Assembly: GCF_000747075.1 (NCBI RefSeq)
Contig: NZ_AVCH01000001.1
Span: 1 to 64,000 of the forward strand
Length of the DNA: 64,000 nt
Direction: 5' to 3'
Source of the DNA: Arenimonas malthae CC-JY-1
GTDB taxonomy: Bacteria; Pseudomonadota; Gammaproteobacteria; Xanthomonadales; Xanthomonadaceae
The notes under the pieces are model-generated. The model was not told where the DNA came from. It made no database searches and was given only the letters and a program-made list of their open reading frames with translations. Position 1 is the first letter of the stretch, and every line of letters starts with the position of its first letter. Of this stretch, positions 53,492 to 62,317 are shown in pieces. Made by a program: the position numbers and the translations under genes.

Positions 53492-54409
53492 ATGACCGAC
53501 TATTCCCACCTCGACCCCAAGACCCAGGCCTGGCTCGAACTGCCGGATCTGGAGCGTGCCAACCGGATGCTCATCGACCGCTTCATCACCCACGAACGGC
53601 TGCAGCCGATCATGGATCACATCGATTTCCTTCGCTTCAGTCCGCCCAAGTCCCGGGCCAGCGGACTGGTGGTCTCGGGACTTCCCGGCTCGGGCAAGAC
53701 CATGATCGCCCGTGCCATTGAACGCAGGTACCCGCCGATTGCCGCCGAGGGAAGCAAGGCGGCCAGCCTCCCGGTCCTGACGATCGAAATGACGGGTGCC
53801 CGTGAGGCCCGTGCGCTCTACGACCGGATCCTGACCGAACTGGGGGTGCCCGATCCGAAACGATACGTGGGTAGCGACCGAGAACGCATGGTGCTCAAGT
53901 TGTGCCGGGCGGCAAATCTGCGCCTGCTGGTGGTCGACGAGATCCAGGACATCCTGACCTCGACGGCGCGGCAGCAGCGCATTGCTCTGGATACCATCAA
54001 GTTCCTGATGAACCAGCTGTCGCTGCCGGTGTTGGCACTGGGGACCGCGCAGGCACCCGATGCGATGCAGGTTGACGAGCATCTCAATGCCCGCTTCACC
54101 TACCGCAGCCTGCCGGTCTGGAAGCAGGACCCCTACCTGGTGAATTTCCTGGATGCCCTGGAGCGCGTGCTGCCCCTCAAGCAGCCCTCGCAGCTCTCGT
54201 CGCTGCCGATCACGACCGCGCTGCTTCGGCTGTCTGACGGCGTGCTCGATCCCATGATGCGACTGATTACCTATGCGGCGGCCCATGCGGTCGAGTCTGG
54301 GACGGAGCAGATCACGCCCCAGCTCCTGGAGCGGGCGAGGGTGGAAATGCCCACGGCCGCTGTCAGGCTGGCACGGGAACGCGCGAACGAACCGGCCAAG
54401 GCCGCGTGA
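53492..54409 (+). CDS. tniB: AAA+ transposition regulator (TnsC/TniB)
   Basis: A 305-residue ATPase that links target selection to the transposase. Walker A is SGLPGSGKT at residues 62-70, Walker B LLVVDEIQD near 147-155, and a sensor region near LALGTAQAPDAM. The length equals Tn5053-type TniB and is shorter than Tn7 TnsC (555). An AAGGAG ribosome site (53479-53484) supports the ATG at 53492. It overlaps tniQ by four bases. Confidence 0.92.
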   Translation: MTDYSHLDPKTQAWLELPDLERANRMLIDRFITHERLQPIMDHIDFLRFSPPKSRASGLVVSGLPGSGKTMIARAIERRYPPIAAEGSKAASLPVLTIEMTGAREARALYDRILTELGVPDPKRYVGSDRERMVLKLCRAANLRLLVVDEIQDILTSTARQQRIALDTIKFLMNQLSLPVLALGTAQAPDAMQVDEHLNARFTYRSLPVWKQDPYLVNFLDALERVLPLKQPSQLSSLPITTALLRLSDGVLDPMMRLITYAAAHAVESGTEQITPQLLERARVEMPTAAVRLARERANEPAKAA

Positions 54410-55254
54410 GCATGGAACAAGCCACTCCCCGCTGGTGGGTCTCACCGCCCGGGCCCGACGAGTCACTGCGCTCGTGCCTGGCCCGGGCGGCCACCCTGTA
54501 CGAGAGTGAGCCCGGCGAACTGTGGTCGCAGCTCCATGCCGGTGCCCAGCAACCGGCGGGGACCGTGGATGACCCATCGTGTCCCGCGCTGCAGCGCCTG
54601 GGGCTGGCCCTCGGGGTGCCAGCCCCTTCGCTGCGGCCGCATCGGTTGCCGGATTCGCCAGCGCTCTTGGCACCCCAAGCTCGAATGGCGATTTGCCCGG
54701 CCTGCTGGGCTGAGGACGACGCCGCGGGCCGGCCTCGCGGCTACCGTCGCAGCTGGTCGCATGTCCTTCGCACCATCTGCCCGGTTCACCACGCCCCATT
54801 GATTCTCCCGCGGGACCGGCTCAATCCTGACCTGGCGTCTGCACTGGGAGCGCAGGCGGCTCTCGATGACCATGATCGTGAGATTCTGGAGCTGATCGAG
54901 CGGTTTGGTACAGCACTCGAGGCCAGCCTGTTTGAGGACACCCTGTGGCCGGCAGACTGGCAGGGAAGCCCGCATTTCGCGCGCGAATGGCTCACCCGTG
55001 TGACTTTCGACCCCGGTGACACCAGGGGGCCGCCGCTCATCGCCAACGTATCGGCACCCCGAGCCCTGGCGGGATTCATCCGAGGCCCCCGCCATTACCG
55101 GGAGTTTAGAGGAGCGGACGGTTGGGAGGCCTTCCGACACCTGGTGGACCCATGTGAGCGTCGCGCCGCTCTTTGGATCGTGGCGTGGCAAGCCATGCCG
55201 GCACTCCCTGTCAGAGTCTCGCCCGGCTGGATCGATATGAAAGGACTATTCTGA
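54406..55254 (+). CDS. tniQ: TniQ-family target-selection protein
   Basis: A 282-residue relative of TnsD/TniQ, the DNA-binding factor that chooses the insertion site. The zinc finger is intact: CPAC (Cys 97, 100) and CPVH (Cys 125, His 128), with the intervening RGYRRSWSHVLRTI segment. It is shorter than Tn5053 TniQ (about 405) and Tn7 TnsD (508). The GTG start overlaps the tniB stop; an ATG two codons later is possible. Only one TniQ is present, so the target site is probably a single chromosomal or plasmid class. Confidence 0.85.
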   Translation: MSMEQATPRWWVSPPGPDESLRSCLARAATLYESEPGELWSQLHAGAQQPAGTVDDPSCPALQRLGLALGVPAPSLRPHRLPDSPALLAPQARMAICPACWAEDDAAGRPRGYRRSWSHVLRTICPVHHAPLILPRDRLNPDLASALGAQAALDDHDREILELIERFGTALEASLFEDTLWPADWQGSPHFAREWLTRVTFDPGDTRGPPLIANVSAPRALAGFIRGPRHYREFRGADGWEAFRHLVDPCERRAALWIVAWQAMPALPVRVSPGWIDMKGLF

Positions 55255-55368
55255 ACCGGCATCCGGGTCCTTAAGCACAATCAATGCTGCGCCCTTTGCG
55301 CTGGAGTCTTGCCGCTCTATGGAACTGAAGGCGGATCGAATCGGCTAACGGAGGGGCTGGCCAGAAGG

Positions 55369-55382
55369 GTCTGGGCGGTCCA
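55369..55382. mobile_element. IS3-family-like terminal sequence (solo end)
   Basis: GTCTGGGCGGTCCA is identical to the terminus of the IS3-family remnant at 60761-60774 and in the same orientation. The 22 bases ending here match that end at 18 positions. The rest of the element, which should lie to the left, is not present; the 55255-55540 gap otherwise shows no gene. Confidence 0.5.
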
Positions 55383-55540
55383 GTCAATCCGACATGCATG
55401 AGGTCAGACGGACACGGCCGGCTAGTCGCACGTCCCCGGGGGCAGTCAATGGTCCGGACGGCGCGTAACGCAGACCCAGGCGTATCGCTCGACTTGGGTG
55501 GCTCGCCCCAAAACGGCGCGGGCGCATCCTCTAGAGTGCG

Positions 55541-56398
55541 CTAAGGGCGCGCATCCGATGGCCACAAGTCGCCCTCGGGCCTTAGCCATCGAAAGATTCG
55601 CCGCAGCCGAAGTTCTCGGGTCGCCAGACCACCTTGCAGCACACCCAGGATCAGGTAGTCCGCATCGAATAGATCCCGAGCAAGCATCGGTGTCATGCGC
55701 TCTACAGACGCGTCGGAGTCGAATTCATGACCTTGATCGAGAGCGCGCTTAAGTGCCAGCGCGTGGGTGACCTGGAAATGCACCACGATGGCGCTATCGG
55801 GCCCCAAGGTCTCGACCGGCGGCAACCAGACGTTGCCGCTGGGGTCGCGCGAGCCGCCGAGGTATTCCCGCACAGTCGCCAGGTCCGCCAATCCGGCGCG
55901 AATCATCTGCGCCGCCTCCGGACGCTTCACGCCGTGCTCGGAGCACACCTCGTCAATACGTTGGACCAGCAGCCGAATGTGCTCGACGTACTCACGTACC
56001 CGGGCCTCGTGTTCCGCGCTCTCGCGATCAATCTGCGCCGCAACGTCGGCAGGCAGGGGATCCTCGCCACGCAAGATTTCGTGGAATCGGTAACCCCAGT
56101 CGATAAGATGCGCATCGGGCCGCCCCAGGGGTGTTCCATGCGTCAGCTCGTACTGCAGGTGGTAGCCGACGTGATGGGCAAGCCGGATCGGCTTGTCGCC
56201 ATCAGGCAGGGCTCCGAAACAGCGACTGCGGATGGTCGCATCGGCCTTTAGGCACTCGAAGAACAGAACATCCGGCATGAGCAACAGGTATTGGGACGCC
56301 AGGGCCCGGAACTCCGCAGGCGACAGGCTCTGCAGGACGTTCTTATCCAAGATCAACCCAGGTAGATTCAGTGGATCCGTGGTTGGCCGCCTAGTCAT
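55541..56398 (-). CDS. PIN-like domain protein (candidate RNase)
   Basis: A 285-residue protein. The N-terminus LILDKNVLQSL (Asp 18) followed by an acidic helix LMPDVLFFECL (Asp 43, Glu 48) and a late DLFDADYLILGVL (Asp 242, 245, 247) match the arrangement of acidic residues in PIN-like RNases. The middle is a long charged helical region. No known toxin-antitoxin partner is adjacent. It is divergent from the 1253-residue gene with a 255-base gap, so they may form a module. Upstream in-frame ATGs exist, but the start at 56398 keeps the domain at the N-terminus. The fold is inferred. Confidence 0.6.
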   Translation of the reverse strand: MTRRPTTDPLNLPGLILDKNVLQSLSPAEFRALASQYLLLMPDVLFFECLKADATIRSRCFGALPDGDKPIRLAHHVGYHLQYELTHGTPLGRPDAHLIDWGYRFHEILRGEDPLPADVAAQIDRESAEHEARVREYVEHIRLLVQRIDEVCSEHGVKRPEAAQMIRAGLADLATVREYLGGSRDPSGNVWLPPVETLGPDSAIVVHFQVTHALALKRALDQGHEFDSDASVERMTPMLARDLFDADYLILGVLQGGLATRELRLRRIFRWLRPEGDLWPSDARP

Positions 56399-56653
56399 TC
56401 CCGGCACATTGAGTTGCCCTAACGTGAATTCAAGCCCTGTCGGGACCGGCGTGGCAGGCTTTCTCCAGGAAAGGCCAAGACTACCGCGGTTTGCGCCGGG
56501 CACCTGCTGCAAAAGTCGCACCCGGACTCTCCTAGCCGAAGCTCCGCGATCGTCCAACAGACGACGGGGCCTCCGGGGGAAACGAGGTAGAACCCCCCGC
56601 TAGGTTGTGGCATGCGCTATAGACTCAAGAAAACCAGAGGACCGGAAATCCCA

Positions 56654-59600
56654 ATGCGAATCACCGCCACGCGAATCGACCAATGGGCTGGCACGCCGCA
56701 GGCTCCAGGAGGGATTGCGGTCCTGGTTCGGCGGCTGATCGGCGCCACCGCCACCTTGACCGAGCTGGCGGTGCGCGGCGCGGATACCCTGAACTTTCCT
56801 GGCTGGGACGGCTCGATTTCGGCCGCCACCGGCAATGCGTGGGTGCCAACGGGGCGGTCGCAGTGGGAGTTCGGCTGTTCGGAGGACGTGCTTACCAAGG
56901 CTCGCGGCGATTTCCGGAAGCGAATGGACGAAACTCCGGCAGAGATCGCTCGCGAGCGTGACTTTGTGTTCGTTACGCCGCGCATCTGGCGCGGCAAGGA
57001 CGCCTGGCGCGACGAAGCCACCGAACAAGGCCACTGGCGCAGCGTGCGCGCCTACGATGCGGACGATCTGGAAGCATGGCTCGAAGCCGCGGCCGGCGTA
57101 GCGCTGTGGTTCGGGCAGGAATTGGGACTGCAGGGCCCGGGCGTGTGCGGCGTGCAGGCGTTCTGGGACACCTGGCGCAACCAGACCCGTCCCGGCATCT
57201 CCTTGGAAGCGTTGTCGGCGGGGCGCGTAACGCAAGTCGATCAGTTCGCTGAGCAGCTCGCCAAGGCGCCCCCGATCCTTACCCTCGAGGCCGACAGCAG
57301 TGCCGAGGCGGGGGCGTTCGCCTGTGCGCAGCTCCACGCCTTGGGCTGGGCCGATCGCGCGCTTTGCGTCACCGACGTCGAAGGCTGGCGCTTCGCCGAT
57401 GCCAATCCGGAACTGCGGATCGCCGTGGCGGCCAGCCCCGCGGTAGCCGCTGCGCGCGCGCCTCGTGAGGGCCTCACGCTGATCGTGCCCTTGCCCATGG
57501 GGGACCGCGCCTCCGCCGCTGCCAAGCGCGTCCGGGCTGAGAGCCATCCGGAGGTTTCGCTCGCCCGCGCCGAGGCCCAGGACTTCGAGAACGCGCTCGT
57601 CGACCTGGGCGTAGAGCCCACCGATGCCGCCCGTCTTACGCGCAGTTGCGGCCGCTCCTGGTCGGTCTATCGACGCGTCCGCGCCACCAACCGTGCGATC
57701 GCCCGTCCCGCCTGGATGGAGCACCCGGCGGCACTGTGCCTAAGCGCCATCGTTCTGATCGGTGCGTGGAACGGCCGGCGGGCAGGCGATGTCGCCTGCG
57801 TCGAAGCGGTCACCGGCCGGCGCTACGAAGACGTGGAGCGCGATCTGCTCCAGCTGGCCGCCATGGACGATGCGCCCGTCCTGAAGATCGGTACAACCTG
57901 GAAAGCCAAAGCCCCGTTCGAGCTGCTATACCTTTTCTCGCCGTCGATTACTACGGATCAGCTGCAGCGTTTCTTTTCGACGGCGACGGCAGTCCTGACC
58001 AAGCCCGACCCCGCGCTCGAACTGGAGCACGACAGGCGTTGGATGGCATCGGTGTACGGCCAGGTGCGGGAAGAGTCGGGCATCGTCGTGGACTCGATCG
58101 TGGACTCCCTGGCCAAATTGCGCGTCTACGCCGAAGGGACAGGCGACCCCGTCGTGCTGGGTGGCGTCGATGACCTGCTGCGAGGCCTGCTCGAAGACGC
58201 CGATTCCTCTCGTTGGCTGTCGCTCGCCGGCGTGCTGCAGGAGCTGGCGGAGGCGAGCCCCGAGGTGTTCTTGCGAGCCGTGGAAGCCAGCCTTCGACAC
58301 CCCGACGTCCCGATTCGGGCGTTGTTCGCGGAAAGCGGCGGCGACGTGGTGTTCGGTCGCAACTACCACACCGACCTGCTGTGGGCCCTGGAAAGACTGG
58401 CTTGGGCGCCACGGCACCTCGGGCGCGTAGTCGATGTGCTCGCGCGGCTGATTGCGTTTCCGATTCCGGAGAACCTGGGCAATCGGCCGAGCAACAGCCT
58501 CCGATCGCTGCTGCGTCCATGGTGGCCGCAGACGACGGCGGCGGCGAAGCAGCGATTGGACGTGCTCGATCGACTGATCCGCACGCATGAGGGCGTGGCG
58601 TGGGACACGCTGGCTAGCTTCATTCCCAGCGGGCCCGGGTTTGCCAGCGCCAATGCCAAGCCGCGGTGGCGCGACGACGACGCCGGCGCGCAGGGGCCGG
58701 GCGAATTCGATGACGAGTATGCCGGCGAACTCGGAGCCCGGCTCCTTAGTCTCGCCAAGGGCCGCGCCGAGCGCATCGCCAGGCTGGTACGGGATATCGA
58801 CGGGTTCGAGGGCGCGTATCGCGACGAAGTGCTCGCGCTGCTGCGCAGTGCCATAGAGTTCCCCGACGCGCAGCGGCAACAGGTCCGCGATGCCTTGCGG
58901 CATCACCTGAACTGGCACCTGTCGTACAACCGCGACAACGACGCGGCGATGGCCGAAGCCAAGCAGTTGCGCGTCTTGTTTGACGATCTGGCGCCCGTAG
59001 ATCTGCCCACCCGGCACGCCTGGCTGTTCGAGAACGGATGGGTCGAGTTGCCGGACGGCCGCGATGACGACTATCGCGAAGCCGACCATCAGCGCGAGCG
59101 GCTGCGCGCCACGGCGCTGGAGGAAATCTTCGAAGCGGACGGATGGGACGGCGTGGAGCGGCTCATCACGTTGGCGGGGACCCCCGGACTCGTCGGCTGG
59201 CATGTCGGAATGGCGCGCGGCCTCGAGCCCGAGGCCGCGATCTGGGCGAGGGACCACTTCGCTCGGCGCGGCCACCCACACCGCGATGCGGTGCTTCGCG
59301 GCGTCCTGTACGGCATGTCAGCGGAGCGTCGAGCCGCCTACCTTCAGGCCGTCCGAACGACGGAGGCGCACGACGAACTTTCGGCGGTGCTCAGCGCCTT
59401 GGCTTTCGAGCGCGCCACGTGGGACTTTGTCGAGACCTTGCCGATGGAGCTGGAAGCCGCGTACTGGCGTGACGTCCAGCCGGGAGTGTTTCTGGACGAG
59501 GGTCCGGACCTCGATTACGCGGTCGACCACCTGATGGCAGCCGGGCGGCCCCGCACCGCATTCAATACGCTGCAGTTTCGGCCGGCCGGGGTCGGTAGCG

Positions 59601-60373
59601 CGCGGCTGTTGGCGATCCTGGATGGGATCCACACCGGAACGGAGTCCGAGGGTGGCCTGCTGGACGGGTATCGCATTGCGGAAGCCTTGAAGGCGTTGGC
59701 CGACGATGAGAGCTTCCCGCGGCGTGATCTGGCCGTGCTGGAGTTTCGCTTCATGGGCGCCCTGGAGAACGGGAGAGCCGCCAAGACGCTCAAAGCGCAG
59801 ATGTCTCAGGACGCCGAGTTCTTCATGGAGCTGGTCTGCATCGGCTTCCCGCCGAAAGATGAGATTGCCGAATTTGAAGTGCATCCGAGTGTGCGCAGCG
59901 AGGCATGGAGCCTGCTTCACAACGGCCGGGGGATGCCGGGACTGGATGAAGGCGGCGCCGTCGATCGCGAAAAGTTCGTCGCTTGGGTGGAGCAGGTGCG
60001 CGCGATCGCGCAGGCGAAGCACCGGGCCGAGGCAACGGACAGCCTCCTGGGCGGATGGTTGTCAAAGTGCCCCTCCGACCCCGACGGACTCTGGCCGTGC
60101 ACGCCTGTGCGCGAGCTGCTAGAGGATCCAAGCGCCGAAATAATTCGGCGCGGATTTCATGTCGGCGTGCTCAACAATCGCGGCGTCCATAGCCGCGCAA
60201 TGCTCGCTGGCGGCGCACCGGAGCGCACATTGGCAGAGCATTACCACACGGCAGCAAAAGCGCTGCAGGGCAGCTACCCGCAAACCGCCGCCGTGCTGGA
60301 GGGAATTGCCCGTTCCTACGAGCATGATGCCCGCTATCACGATGACGATGCCGCGTGGATGCGCGAATCGTAG
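56654..60373 (+). CDS. Large protein of unknown function, 1239-1253 residues
   Basis: Residues 1-160 form a globular domain with the conserved-looking blocks NFPGWDGSI, GRSQWEFGCS and KARGDFRKR, then FVFVTPRIWRGKDAW and YDADDLEAWLE. The D-E-K spacing could be a degenerate PD-(D/E)XK nuclease. A middle region (about 180-330) looks like an NTPase-type domain but has no Walker A (no GxxxxGK[ST] anywhere). The C-terminal 900 residues are helical, repeat-like. Similar long proteins occur in defence islands, so anti-phage function is a guess. The ATG at 56654 was chosen; an ATG at 56612 is in frame. Codon use is like the host. Confidence 0.7.
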   Translation: MRITATRIDQWAGTPQAPGGIAVLVRRLIGATATLTELAVRGADTLNFPGWDGSISAATGNAWVPTGRSQWEFGCSEDVLTKARGDFRKRMDETPAEIARERDFVFVTPRIWRGKDAWRDEATEQGHWRSVRAYDADDLEAWLEAAAGVALWFGQELGLQGPGVCGVQAFWDTWRNQTRPGISLEALSAGRVTQVDQFAEQLAKAPPILTLEADSSAEAGAFACAQLHALGWADRALCVTDVEGWRFADANPELRIAVAASPAVAAARAPREGLTLIVPLPMGDRASAAAKRVRAESHPEVSLARAEAQDFENALVDLGVEPTDAARLTRSCGRSWSVYRRVRATNRAIARPAWMEHPAALCLSAIVLIGAWNGRRAGDVACVEAVTGRRYEDVERDLLQLAAMDDAPVLKIGTTWKAKAPFELLYLFSPSITTDQLQRFFSTATAVLTKPDPALELEHDRRWMASVYGQVREESGIVVDSIVDSLAKLRVYAEGTGDPVVLGGVDDLLRGLLEDADSSRWLSLAGVLQELAEASPEVFLRAVEASLRHPDVPIRALFAESGGDVVFGRNYHTDLLWALERLAWAPRHLGRVVDVLARLIAFPIPENLGNRPSNSLRSLLRPWWPQTTAAAKQRLDVLDRLIRTHEGVAWDTLASFIPSGPGFASANAKPRWRDDDAGAQGPGEFDDEYAGELGARLLSLAKGRAERIARLVRDIDGFEGAYRDEVLALLRSAIEFPDAQRQQVRDALRHHLNWHLSYNRDNDAAMAEAKQLRVLFDDLAPVDLPTRHAWLFENGWVELPDGRDDDYREADHQRERLRATALEEIFEADGWDGVERLITLAGTPGLVGWHVGMARGLEPEAAIWARDHFARRGHPHRDAVLRGVLYGMSAERRAAYLQAVRTTEAHDELSAVLSALAFERATWDFVETLPMELEAAYWRDVQPGVFLDEGPDLDYAVDHLMAAGRPRTAFNTLQFRPAGVGSARLLAILDGIHTGTESEGGLLDGYRIAEALKALADDESFPRRDLAVLEFRFMGALENGRAAKTLKAQMSQDAEFFMELVCIGFPPKDEIAEFEVHPSVRSEAWSLLHNGRGMPGLDEGGAVDREKFVAWVEQVRAIAQAKHRAEATDSLLGGWLSKCPSDPDGLWPCTPVRELLEDPSAEIIRRGFHVGVLNNRGVHSRAMLAGGAPERTLAEHYHTAAKALQGSYPQTAAVLEGIARSYEHDARYHDDDAAWMRES

Positions 60374-60777
60374 ACTGCGCGCCAGCGGATCGCTGCCGAC
60401 GCCTCGGCGTTGTCCGCTTCGGGAAGCAAGCCGGGGTGTCAGCGAGAGAGCGACGCCCATCGCGCAAGCCGAGTTCGATCAGCTCCGCGAGGTGTTCCTT
60501 TTCGAACTGCAAGTGTTTACCCAGGGCACGATCTGATGGCGGCCGCAATGAAACTACCGGATTTGGGCTGCTGCCGGTTCCGTGGACACCCATAATCCGG
60601 CACATCGCGCATAGTCGGAACTCGCGGGCGTGGACTACCGTGAACTAACGCTCCAGGAGCTGCTTCACCGCCTCGGCCTTGAACTCATCCGTGTACCGCA
60701 TGCTCCTCATAGACGTCTCCCTCGTTGCCATGAATTATGGCCACTGGAATGTCTAGGAAAGTCTGGGCGGTCCAATC
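60374..60777. other. Degenerate region with IS remnants
   Basis: This 404-base stretch has no intact gene. Its right part is an IS3-family remnant (see next entry). The left part, about 60375-60640, has a - strand open frame with a segment LQFEKEHLAELIELG that I could not assign, and may be another broken gene or IS fragment. Confidence 0.5.
60645..60774 (-). mobile_element. Truncated IS3-family element: left end and first 21 codons of orfA
   Basis: On the - strand the segment starts TGGACCGCCCAGAC, followed by an untranslated leader and an ATG at 60710. It encodes MRSMRYTDEFKAEAVKQLLER, the typical N-terminus of IS3-family OrfA, and then stops at a TAG. The rest of orfA and orfB is missing, so this is a remnant. 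Its terminus lies three bases before the first possible codon of the ThiF gene. Confidence 0.75.
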
Positions 60778-61554
60778 TTGGCCCACACCGAGGTCACGAT
60801 CGTGGGGCTATGCGGTGGCGGCTCGCATCTGGCCCAACAGCTGGCTCATATCGGCGTCGGCCGCTTCAATTTGGTGGATTTTGATCGGGCTGATGTTAGC
60901 AACAGCAATCGGATGGTCGGCCTCGATGCCGCGGCGGCAGCGCGCAAGGACCGCAAGGTCGACGTGATCCGCGAGCGCATCCTCGCGATCCAGCCCGGCG
61001 CACAGGTGGCGATCTTCGCCGCCCCTTGGCAGGAGGTGAGCGACGCCTTGAAGTTCAGCGACGTGATCTTTGGCGGCGTCGACAGCTACCGCGCCCGCGA
61101 CGAGCTCGAGCGCTTTGCCCGTCGCTTCCTGATTCCCTATCTCGACCTGGGCATGGATGTGCACGGCGACCAAGCGCCCTACACGATCACGGGCCAAGTA
61201 ATTCTGTCCGTACCCGAGGGTCCCTGCCTGCGTTGCTTCGGCTTTATCACCGAGCACCGCCTGACCGAAGAAGCGCAGCGCTACGGCGCCGCCGGCGGTC
61301 GACCCCAAGTCATCTGGCCCAACGGCACCTTGGCATCGACGGCCGTCGGAAAGTTCATGCAACTTGTCACGCCGTGGTCGCTCAATCGACCGGCGTTCTA
61401 TACCGAGTACGACGGCAACCGATTGACCCTGATGCCCAGCCGCAAGCTACAAGCACTTCAGGGGCACCGCTGCCCTCACTTCGATGGTCCCCTCGCGCTG
61501 GGCGATGTCGTCTGGGGCCAGGCCGATCGTCCCGTACCCGCGTCCACGCCTTGA
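60778..61554 (+). CDS. ThiF/E1-like adenylyltransferase, probably 5'-truncated
   Basis: A 258-residue E1-superfamily protein. The nucleotide-binding loop GLCGGGSH (10-17), DFDRADVSNSNR (Asp 34, Asp 36, Arg 45), Lys 57/60 and Asp 102 (GGVDSYRARDE) form a complete adenylation site. A CLRC pair (150, 153) is present, but no second CxxC. The Rossmann strand starts at residue 6, and the IS3 terminus is directly upstream, so an N-terminal extension has probably been lost and the TTG start may be fortuitous. The natural partner could be a ubiquitin-like protein or a carrier protein. Confidence 0.75.
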   Translation: MAHTEVTIVGLCGGGSHLAQQLAHIGVGRFNLVDFDRADVSNSNRMVGLDAAAAARKDRKVDVIRERILAIQPGAQVAIFAAPWQEVSDALKFSDVIFGGVDSYRARDELERFARRFLIPYLDLGMDVHGDQAPYTITGQVILSVPEGPCLRCFGFITEHRLTEEAQRYGAAGGRPQVIWPNGTLASTAVGKFMQLVTPWSLNRPAFYTEYDGNRLTLMPSRKLQALQGHRCPHFDGPLALGDVVWGQADRPVPASTP

Positions 61555-61583
61555 TCCTCTCACCGCAGCCAGGAGCTGATGCC

Positions 61584-61865
61584 ATGCCACGCTTCACCGT
61601 TCGTGTCGAACTTCACGGCGCCGATACTTGGGCGCACTACGAAAAGCTGTACGAGTACATGGCGCACCAAGGATTCACCGATACCCTCGTAACCGAGCAG
61701 GGGCGAGTCAAAATGCCGCCCGCCGAATACAACTACGAAGGCACCGCGACGCGTGCCGAGGTGCTGGCCAAGGCGCAGGTGGCCGCGGGCCGCGTGGTCA
61801 CGTCCTACGCGGTGCTGGTCACCGAGTCTGCGGGGCGCACGTGGTCTGGGCTCGAGAAAGCGTAG
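61584..61865 (+). CDS. Small ferredoxin-fold protein (GhoS/Cas2-like)
   Basis: A 93-residue protein with predicted order beta-alpha-beta-beta-alpha-beta: RFTVRVELHG, WAHYEKLYEYMAHQGF, TDTLVTEQ, KMPPAEYNYEG, a second helix, and SYAVLVTESAGRTWSGL. This is the pattern of DUF2622/GhoS, a Cas2-like fold that cuts toxin mRNA. An AGGAG site precedes the ATG, 29 bases after the ThiF stop, so they share a transcript. The assignment is by fold pattern only. Confidence 0.6.
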   Translation: MPRFTVRVELHGADTWAHYEKLYEYMAHQGFTDTLVTEQGRVKMPPAEYNYEGTATRAEVLAKAQVAAGRVVTSYAVLVTESAGRTWSGLEKA

Positions 61866-61971
61866 CGCTGCCCATTGGGCCTACGTCTGCCGAGCTTACA
61901 AGTAGCCGGTCCCGCCCGGCGCCAGACGGCGGCTGGTTTGCCGTTCGCCGATCTGGGGCCGCTGGGGCGCG

Positions 61972-62214
61972 CTAGCGCTTTCCCTTCTGCGTCAGGACGC
62001 TGCCCGCCAGAGATTTCGTCGTCTTGCTGGTGCGTCCATCGGTGAGCGCCTTGGCGGCCTTGGTCGCTGTCGCCGGCGAACTTTGCTTGCTGGTCTTGGC
62101 CTGGGCCAGCGCGCTACCGGCCAACGATTTGGCGGTCGGACTGGCGGCGGGACTGCCCAGCACCTTGGCCGCGGTTTTGGTGACCTTGGGGCCCGACTGT
62201 TCCTTCTTGGACAT
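61972..62214 (-). CDS. Small Lys/Ser/Ala-rich repeat protein
   Basis: An 80-residue basic protein with a duplicated segment: AAKVLGSPxAS..AKSLAGSALxQ and AAKALTDGRTS..TKSLAGSVLTQK. No signal peptide or membrane segment is present. It is the last gene of the - strand operon. The composition suggests a nucleic-acid-binding or disordered protein; the function is unknown. Confidence 0.6.
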   Translation of the reverse strand: MSKKEQSGPKVTKTAAKVLGSPAASPTAKSLAGSALAQAKTSKQSSPATATKAAKALTDGRTSKTTKSLAGSVLTQKGKR

Positions 62215-62317
62215 GAGCGTGGTTCCTTCGGCTGGCCCAAGGAGACGCTCCGCACTGGAGGGGCCAGGCGCCGGTGCGGAGGCATTGCCGTCCATCAAGA
62301 CTAGCGCAGTCGGGGCA

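Noticed and set aside
56654-60373. NTPase (STAND) function for the large protein
   Set aside because: No Walker A motif is present in the whole translation, so ATP binding cannot be claimed.
60171-60605. A - strand frame of 144 codons between the 1253-residue gene and the IS remnant
   Set aside because: Its C-terminal half is antisense to the large gene. The N-terminal part is not assignable and overlaps decayed IS sequence, so it is described only as degenerate DNA.
50657-61970. CRISPR array or Cas genes linked to the Tn7-like element
   Set aside because: No regularly spaced repeats and no Cas motifs were seen. TniQ is the only target-selection candidate.
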